DNA of 41,011 bases from assembly GCA_016198165.1 (NCBI GenBank), contig JACQJF010000052.1:1-41011 (forward strand). The letters run 5' to 3'. The notes beneath the pieces were generated by a model. It saw nothing but the letters and a program-made list of their open reading frames with translations, was not told the DNA's origin and did not search any database. Below, in pieces: positions 35,522 through 41,011 of this stretch (the first letter of the stretch is position 1; the number at the start of each line of letters is the position of its first letter). The stretch comes from Candidatus Iainarchaeum sp. Lineage in GTDB: Archaea > Iainarchaeota > Iainarchaeia > Iainarchaeales > GW2011-AR10. Made by a program: the position numbers and the translations under genes.

Positions 35522-35679
35522 AACAAACCACCGCTATATTTTTGGTACACTTTGATTAAAAAAAGTATCCTAAAAAGTCCATGCAATGCTTGTCAATGTA
35601 TATAAACTTTGACACAAGAGATATTTTTGATAGTAAAATTGGGGGGATCCAATCCTAAATAAAACTGACATCACATCAC

Positions 35680-35737
35680 TTGGAACAGGGTTAGGCTCAC
35701 CAAGCTTATTGGTTTTCATCCAAGAACCCTGTTCCAA
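35680..35737. repeat. 13-bp inverted repeat enclosing a second hairpin, downstream of topA
   Basis: TTGGAACAGGGTT...[ACCAA GCTTA TTGGT]...AACCCTGTTCCAA, followed on + by ACTTTTTTTT. Confidence 0.7.
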
Positions 35738-35746
35738 ACTTTTTTT

Positions 35747-37804
35747 TCAAGCGGCTTTTGCTTCCTTTGTTTTTTCCTTCTTTTTCCCCCACTCCGCCTT
35801 GCTTGGGCAGTTCATTTCAATGCACATCTCGTAACGGAAGCGCGGGCCGATTACTTTTATCATGGGTTTTTTGCATTGCTCGCATTTTTTGTCAAGCGGG
35901 ATTATTTTGCCTTTCTGCGGCAGGGGGTAAGTGTTTTTGCAGGCCGGGTAATTGTTGCACGCAAGGAACCATTTGCCGTTCCTGCTTTTGAGTTTGCGCA
36001 GCTTCCCAGTTTGGCATTTGTCGCAGTCCCCAAGGATTGAGTCTGCCTGGAGCGCTTTTCGCAATTCTGAGCCGATGTCGTTCTTTTTTTCGAGCAGTTC
36101 GTCAAGTATCCTGCCGAGTTTTTGCGTGGAATCGTTCACTACTTCCTGTTTTGCTTTTTTCCCGGAGGCAACCTCATCCATTTCCGCTTCGAGGTCCGCG
36201 GTCATTTTCGGCTCCGTAACCGTGCGCGCGTATTTTGAAAGCGAATCAATTACAGCAAAGGCGATTTTATTTGGCTCGATTGCCTTGAGGCCGGAAATGT
36301 AGTGGCGTGAATAGAGTTTCTGTATAATTTCATGGCGCGTAGCTTTCGTGCCAAGTCCAATGTCATCCATGAGCTTTATGAGTGAGGACTGCGAGTACCT
36401 TGCAGGCGGCTGGGTTTCTTTTTCAAGCATTTCGATTTTTTTCACGTTCACGATGTCGCCTTGTTTCAGTTCTGGGAGGATTGTTTCGCTTATTTTCGAG
36501 TAGGGGTAGAATTCTTTCCACCCTTCCCTTATGATTGTCTGGCCGTGCGCCACAAACGGCTCCCCGTTCACGATGATGGTCACCGTAATGTTTTCCGTCT
36601 CGGCGTCCTCTGACAATACGGCAAGGAACCTTCTTGTGACAAGCTCGTAGACTTTCCACTGCTTGTCGCTCAGGCTCTCTTTTTTTGCCGGCTCTGACGG
36701 GTAAATCGGCGGGTGGTCCTTTGTCTCCTTTGGGCCCCTTGAGGGCACGAGTTCTTTTTTTGCAAGAATCTTTCCTGCCAAAGGCGCGAATTCTTTTACC
36801 TGGCTGATTTTTTTCAGTATGTCGGCAAGGTCGATTGTTTTGGGAAAAACCGTGTTATCCGTTCTCGGGTAGGAGATGAGCCCCTGCTGGTAAAGGGACT
36901 CTGCGACATTCATCGCGTCCCCCGCTGTCAGCCCAAGGACGGTTGCGGCCCGCAGGAACTCCGTTGTATTAAATGGGGTTGGGCGCGCGAGGTTTTTTTT
37001 CTTTTTCACTATTTTTTCGACTGTGCCCTTGTTGTCTTTTTTTGCCAGGGTTTCCTCGGCTTTTTTTTTGTCCCAGAATTTTCCTTCCCTGTGCTCTCCG
37101 ATGAATTCTTTTTTGTCTTTTTCAAAAAGCGCGTTTATTACCCAGTATTTCTCTATTCTGAATGCGAGGCGCTCCTTTTCCTTGTTGACTATAAGTGCAA
37201 GTACGGGCGTCTGCACGCGTCCGGCTGAAAGGAATTCCTTTCCAAGTTGCCCAGAGACAAGCGAGAGGTATCTTGTGAGCACGGCTCCCCAGGCTAGGTC
37301 GATTTCCCTTCGTGAATCGGCGGAGTCGGCAAAATTGTAGTCCAGTTTTGAAAGCTCGTCAAATGCAGTTGTCACGTCTTTTTCCGTCAGTGCTGAAAAA
37401 TATGCCCTGTGTATTTTTATTTTCGGGTTTGTTTCCTGTATGAATCGCAGGGCTTCGACGCCGATGCTTTCGCCTTCCCGGTCTGCGTCGGTTGCAATGA
37501 TTACTTCGGAGCCGGTTTTTCCGGCTTCGCGCAGGGAACTTATTATTTTTTTTTCCTTTTCAATGTACTCGATGGGTGCGTGGACGAGTTTTCGCAGGTC
37601 GGTTCCAAGCCAGTAACTGTAGCTCTTTGGAAAATCGATGTCGACTATGTGGCCCCGCAGGGGGACGACGGTGAATTTTTCGCCCTTTTTTTCAAACTCG
37701 AAAACAGGGTTTTCCTGCAGTGCCCCCTGTGAGTATTTTCCGGCTGACAAAATGCCTGCTATCCTGTTGCCTGCAATGGCTTTTTCCGTGACGATTATTT
37801 TCAT
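35747..37804 (-). CDS. topA: DNA topoisomerase I (type IA)
   Basis: TOPRIM IIATDADREGESIG, SAGRVQTPVLALI, SYPRTDN active site, two C-terminal Cys zinc-ribbon-like motifs. Confidence 0.95.
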   Translation of the reverse strand: MKIIVTEKAIAGNRIAGILSAGKYSQGALQENPVFEFEKKGEKFTVVPLRGHIVDIDFPKSYSYWLGTDLRKLVHAPIEYIEKEKKIISSLREAGKTGSEVIIATDADREGESIGVEALRFIQETNPKIKIHRAYFSALTEKDVTTAFDELSKLDYNFADSADSRREIDLAWGAVLTRYLSLVSGQLGKEFLSAGRVQTPVLALIVNKEKERLAFRIEKYWVINALFEKDKKEFIGEHREGKFWDKKKAEETLAKKDNKGTVEKIVKKKKNLARPTPFNTTEFLRAATVLGLTAGDAMNVAESLYQQGLISYPRTDNTVFPKTIDLADILKKISQVKEFAPLAGKILAKKELVPSRGPKETKDHPPIYPSEPAKKESLSDKQWKVYELVTRRFLAVLSEDAETENITVTIIVNGEPFVAHGQTIIREGWKEFYPYSKISETILPELKQGDIVNVKKIEMLEKETQPPARYSQSSLIKLMDDIGLGTKATRHEIIQKLYSRHYISGLKAIEPNKIAFAVIDSLSKYARTVTEPKMTADLEAEMDEVASGKKAKQEVVNDSTQKLGRILDELLEKKNDIGSELRKALQADSILGDCDKCQTGKLRKLKSRNGKWFLACNNYPACKNTYPLPQKGKIIPLDKKCEQCKKPMIKVIGPRFRYEMCIEMNCPSKAEWGKKKEKTKEAKAA

Positions 37805-37872
37805 TCAAACGAATTTCTTTGGCAATGTTTTTTAAAAGCCGGGTGCAAAAACCCGTCTGATGCAGGAGCGGC

Positions 37873-38208
37873 TCAGATGATGAAAATGAGTATGAGGCCG
37901 AGGAAAAGTATGACTGCAATGTCGCGGTTGTAGTAGGCAATGACGGCTGCCACGAGGGGCGCGAGGAGAATCGGGTTTGTTTCTGATGGCGGGATTTTCA
38001 GGACTATCACCGTGAAAACCACGCCTATGAAAATGAGTATGAACAGGAATGCGACAAAACCGGCTATTTTGTCTGTGAGGTAATCGTTTATTTTCTGGAA
38101 CACGGAATCCATTTGTGAGGAGATGAAGTTGTTTGGGCTGCTTGGGGCCGGAGTGCTTGCATGGGCTTCCGAATGGGCGGGCGGTGCATGGCTATGGTCG
38201 TCAGTCAT
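37873..38208 (-). CDS. small membrane protein with His-rich N-terminus
   Basis: MTDDHSHAPPAHSEAHASTPAPSS... then two or three TM helices. Confidence 0.65.
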   Translation of the reverse strand: MTDDHSHAPPAHSEAHASTPAPSSPNNFISSQMDSVFQKINDYLTDKIAGFVAFLFILIFIGVVFTVIVLKIPPSETNPILLAPLVAAVIAYYNRDIAVILFLGLILIFII

Positions 38209-38325
38209 ACATGATTTTCTCCTGATTTAAGCTTTTTAAACATATTACCAGGTATTCACAGGAAGATATTAATATTTAGTCATTTAATTATCTTCAAGGA
38301 GTTTGTCTTTGCCAGGGTTTTTTTT

Positions 38326-39183
38326 ATGGCTGATTTTTCCGGTTTTTCCGATTATTTTTCAAATACCCTGGTTAAGGGCGTGCTTGCAGGCGAGCCTACC
38401 TCGATAGTCATAGTGGGTGTCCTGGTCCTGATTCTCTTGGCGGTTTTTTTCAAGCTAAGCCAGCTCGTGTACGCCCTGGTGAAGCGTTTTTTCCTTTTCC
38501 TTGTCGTATTGCTTTCCCTTTACTTTTTTGCAGTTAATTTCCAGGACAAGATTTTTTCAGAGTCCCCTGACATGTTTATCCTTGCTGTCGGCATACTCGG
38601 GCTTCTCATAGGGCTTGTGGCTTTCGTGATTTCGGTTTTTTCTTTCCACTCAAGCTATTCATCCTTTAAGGCAAGGTCAGGTGAGGACAGCGATACTGAA
38701 ATAACCTTGCCAAAGAAAAAAAGCGTTGTTGTAGAGCCGTCCGCGCCGGTTGTCAAGCCGACACAGATACAGCAGCCTGATTTTTTTTCGCAGCAGTTTT
38801 TGAGCCGCCAGGCTTTTTCCGAGAGCATGGCAAGCGACCGCAGCCTTTTGGCAGTCCTGAGTTATGCGATTATCGCCCAGTTTGGGGTGTTTTCAGGGGT
38901 AACCGTTTCAGCTCCGAGCTTTGAAGTAGGGCTGGCGTTTTTCATCGCTTTTTTCATCGGGGCGTTCATTTTCATAAAAACCTCTTACCACAGTTATGCC
39001 CGGGGAATCACGCACCTTGTTCTTGCCTCTGTTTTCGGTTTTGGCCTGTCTATAGTCCTTGGCCATTACTGGGGCACAATCCCCTTTGAAGTCCTTTTAT
39101 CCACAGGTTACTTCACTTCGCATGCCCTTGTCGCCTTTGTCACGGGAATAGCGGTTTCCCTCCTCATGGGTTCAAAGCATTAA
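38326..39183 (+). CDS. hypothetical polytopic membrane protein
   Basis: 285 aa; TM helices with a soluble linker. Confidence 0.75.
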   Translation: MADFSGFSDYFSNTLVKGVLAGEPTSIVIVGVLVLILLAVFFKLSQLVYALVKRFFLFLVVLLSLYFFAVNFQDKIFSESPDMFILAVGILGLLIGLVAFVISVFSFHSSYSSFKARSGEDSDTEITLPKKKSVVVEPSAPVVKPTQIQQPDFFSQQFLSRQAFSESMASDRSLLAVLSYAIIAQFGVFSGVTVSAPSFEVGLAFFIAFFIGAFIFIKTSYHSYARGITHLVLASVFGFGLSIVLGHYWGTIPFEVLLSTGYFTSHALVAFVTGIAVSLLMGSKH

Positions 39184-39360
39184 ACTGGCGTTTCCATTTT
39201 TTCACCCTGTTTGTTATGGGGGCAATATACTTACAAGTTGGAAATTCTTACTGCAAAAATCTACATTAAACTCCTTTTGGACAATAAACCCGCAAAGCCC
39301 TGCTAGCGAAATGATTTTCTACTCGGAAAGCATAGAATTTACACCGATAAGGTAAGTTTT

Positions 39361-40086
39361 ATGCCTTGGCCATTTAGAAGAAAAAAACAAACGCCCAATT
39401 TCGTTTCCCGGACCAAAGGCACAACGGTGAGATTACGTCGGGCGCCTCGTAGTCCTTTTCAGGGCAGATTAAGAAAAAAACTGATTGCAAGTGCCGTGGG
39501 CGCGGCCATGGGTGCTTGGAGCGGAGCAGGCATTTCACGCGACATCATGTCCAAACAAATGGATACAGTCCGTGCAAAGGAAAACGCTGCATTAATGGGG
39601 GAGCTTGCTGCAGAAGACAAATATGTTTTGGCCCTTAAAGGCAGGAACAAGATGGAAATTGAAGAAGCACAAAAAGAGCTAGATCGGGCCAAGATGGCTT
39701 GGGAAAAAGAGTTGGCAAAAGTTTGGCAGACTGAAAGAATTGCTCGTAAAGCCCATGCTGATCGGCTGGGTAGAGTAACGACTGCGGGCGCTGTTTTTGG
39801 GGGCCTGCTTGGTTATTCAGCCGCCCAGTTTGTGCAAAGAAGAAAACAACGGAAATACCAGCGCAAGTTTCGGGGCATTGTGGTTTCGCCGCAGATGTAC
39901 GATTCAACGGAAATTGAGGATGCAATACGCTCCTTTCAACGGGCTCGGGGAATCAAAAGCCGATTGGAAGCAACACGGTATCTTCAAACCCTCATAAACG
40001 AATCACCCAATACTTATATTTCAAGAGCAAGGGAACAAAGAAAGTCGTTTTTCGTTGACAATGACGGAAACCTAATTTTTGATTGA
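39361..40086 (+). CDS. hypothetical basic protein with two Gly/Ala-rich TM segments and a coiled coil (orphan)
   Basis: RRKKQ...RLRRAPRSPFQGRLRKK, LIASAVGAAMGAWSGAGI, AEDKYVLALKGRNKMEIEEAQKELDRAKMAWEKELAKV, AGAVFGGLLGYSAAQFV. Confidence 0.65.
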   Translation: MPWPFRRKKQTPNFVSRTKGTTVRLRRAPRSPFQGRLRKKLIASAVGAAMGAWSGAGISRDIMSKQMDTVRAKENAALMGELAAEDKYVLALKGRNKMEIEEAQKELDRAKMAWEKELAKVWQTERIARKAHADRLGRVTTAGAVFGGLLGYSAAQFVQRRKQRKYQRKFRGIVVSPQMYDSTEIEDAIRSFQRARGIKSRLEATRYLQTLINESPNTYISRAREQRKSFFVDNDGNLIFD

Positions 40087-40341
40087 TGGCTCAAAAAATA
40101 AAAACTGACTTCCCCAACTGAACCGTGAGAAAAAGCTCATGTGCTCGGCCCGGAAAACTCGTGTGGCAAGCCAGTTGCATTTTTTTGCCACTCTTTTTAG
40201 GTTCCGGTAAAACGTTAATCTTTCTCGATTCGCACTCCATTAGCTGTTTTAAGCGGTGGGAATCGAAAATTGATTCCATACAATCACTCCTTATTCCAGA
40301 ATTTATAAGGGGCGAGGAAAGGCTATTAACTTTTCACTGAT

Positions 40342-40388
40342 TAGCCCCGGAGGGGTTCGAACTCTCGTCCCTAAGTGCCTGATTTGAC
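40342..40388 (-). pseudogene. tRNA 3'-half fragment (anticodon loop to position 73), tentatively tRNA-Leu(CAA)-like
   Basis: GTCAAATCAGGCACTTAGGGACGAGAGTTCGAACCCCTCCGGGGCTA: T-loop TTCGAAC, 3' acceptor CGGGGCT + A; no 5' half or D-arm found upstream. Confidence 0.5.
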
Positions 40389-40408
40389 ATAAAAACCTTT
40401 TTAAATTT

Positions 40409-40426
40409 ACACATAATACACATAAT
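40409..40426. promoter_or_regulatory. tandem direct repeat (ACACATAAT)x2 in the toxin-antitoxin promoter
   Basis: ACACATAATACACATAAT between a TATA-like TTTTTAAATTT and the RBS GAGGTGG. Confidence 0.45.
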
Positions 40427-40449
40427 ATATTGCAAAGAGGTGGTTTTTG

Positions 40450-40665
40450 ATGGTTAACATTACTTTATCTGTTTCATCGGAAATGAAAAAGGAAATGGGG
40501 CAATTTCCTGAAATTAACTGGAGTGAAATAGCAAGGGCGGCTATCAAGGAAAGACTTGAAATGCTTGTAAAATTCAAAAAATTCACAGAACAAAGCACTA
40601 TGACAGAACAAGAAGCAGTTACGCTTGGCAGGCAATTAAAACAAAGAGTAGTGGCAAGAAGGTAA
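40450..40665 (+). CDS. VapB-type antitoxin
   Basis: 71 aa MVNITLSVSSEMKKEMGQFPEINWSEIARAAIKERLEML, RHH-like, followed by a PIN-domain ORF. Confidence 0.78.
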   Translation: MVNITLSVSSEMKKEMGQFPEINWSEIARAAIKERLEMLVKFKKFTEQSTMTEQEAVTLGRQLKQRVVARR

Positions 40666-40669
40666 ATTT

Positions 40670-41011
40670 GTGGAACTTGTTTTGGACTCAAACATCCTGT
40701 TTGCAGCACTCATAAAGGACGGCAAAACAACAGAACTCCTTTTAGACCCGAGGCTAAAACTTTATCTGCCAGAATTTGTTTTACAGGAATTCGCAAAATA
40801 TGAAAAAGAGCTTTTACAAAAAACCCACAGAACAAAAGAAGAGTTTTACGAAATATATGCAATTTTGCAAAAAATAATCAAAATAATACCCAGAGAGGAA
40901 TTCAGAAACAAAATCAAAGTAGCCGCAAAAATTTGCCCAGACAAAGGAGACATTGACTATTTTGCACTTGCATTCAAATTGAATAGTCCACTCTGGAGCA
41001 ATGACAAAAAA
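40670..41011 (+). CDS. PIN-domain (VapC-type) toxin, truncated by window end
   Basis: Hand translation from GTG: VELVLDSNILFAALIKDGKTTELLL...LPEFVLQEFAKYEKEL...CPDKGDIDYFALAFKLNSPLWSNDKK; no stop in window, hence absent from ORF track. Confidence 0.85.
   Translation, partial: MELVLDSNILFAALIKDGKTTELLLDPRLKLYLPEFVLQEFAKYEKELLQKTHRTKEEFYEIYAILQKIIKIIPREEFRNKIKVAAKICPDKGDIDYFALAFKLNSPLWSNDKK

Noticed and set aside
40091-40340. Short ORFs of 62 aa (-) and 71 aa (+)
   Set aside because: No recognisable domain, poor ribosome-binding context, overlap each other and the tRNA remnant; treated as non-coding.

Overview
Archaeal chromosomal window, probably from a DPANN-type lineage (inference from gene content; not tested phylogenetically). 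Housekeeping genes recognised: pelota, asparagine synthase, bacterial-type iPGM (GpmI), bacterial-type ThrRS, NreA, RFC small subunit, topoisomerase I, and a CDC48-family ATPase carrying two inteins. The accessory theme is type IV pilus-like biology: about 16 class III signal peptide / pilin-like ORFs in three loci, one prepilin peptidase, two FlaJ/TadC-like membrane proteins and one TadA/FlaI-type ATPase. One of the pilins is a 55-aa gene missing from the supplied ORF track. Most notable non-coding signals: (1) a 16-bp palindrome TTCGTCAATTGACGAA, two identical copies and one near copy, each just upstream of a TATA-like box and 34-37 nt from a start codon, at two pilin promoters and one other promoter, with an Lrp/AsnC gene next to one site; (2) a four-copy dispersed element with a conserved TATTACCG...CACATAYGCGSCG frame around hairpins whose stem sequences differ but still pair, one copy lying in-frame inside a pilin-like gene and one forming a leader with a terminator-like hairpin; (3) a tRNA 3'-half remnant beside a VapBC-type toxin-antitoxin pair cut by the window end. 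No rRNA, intact tRNA, CRISPR array or transposase was seen.
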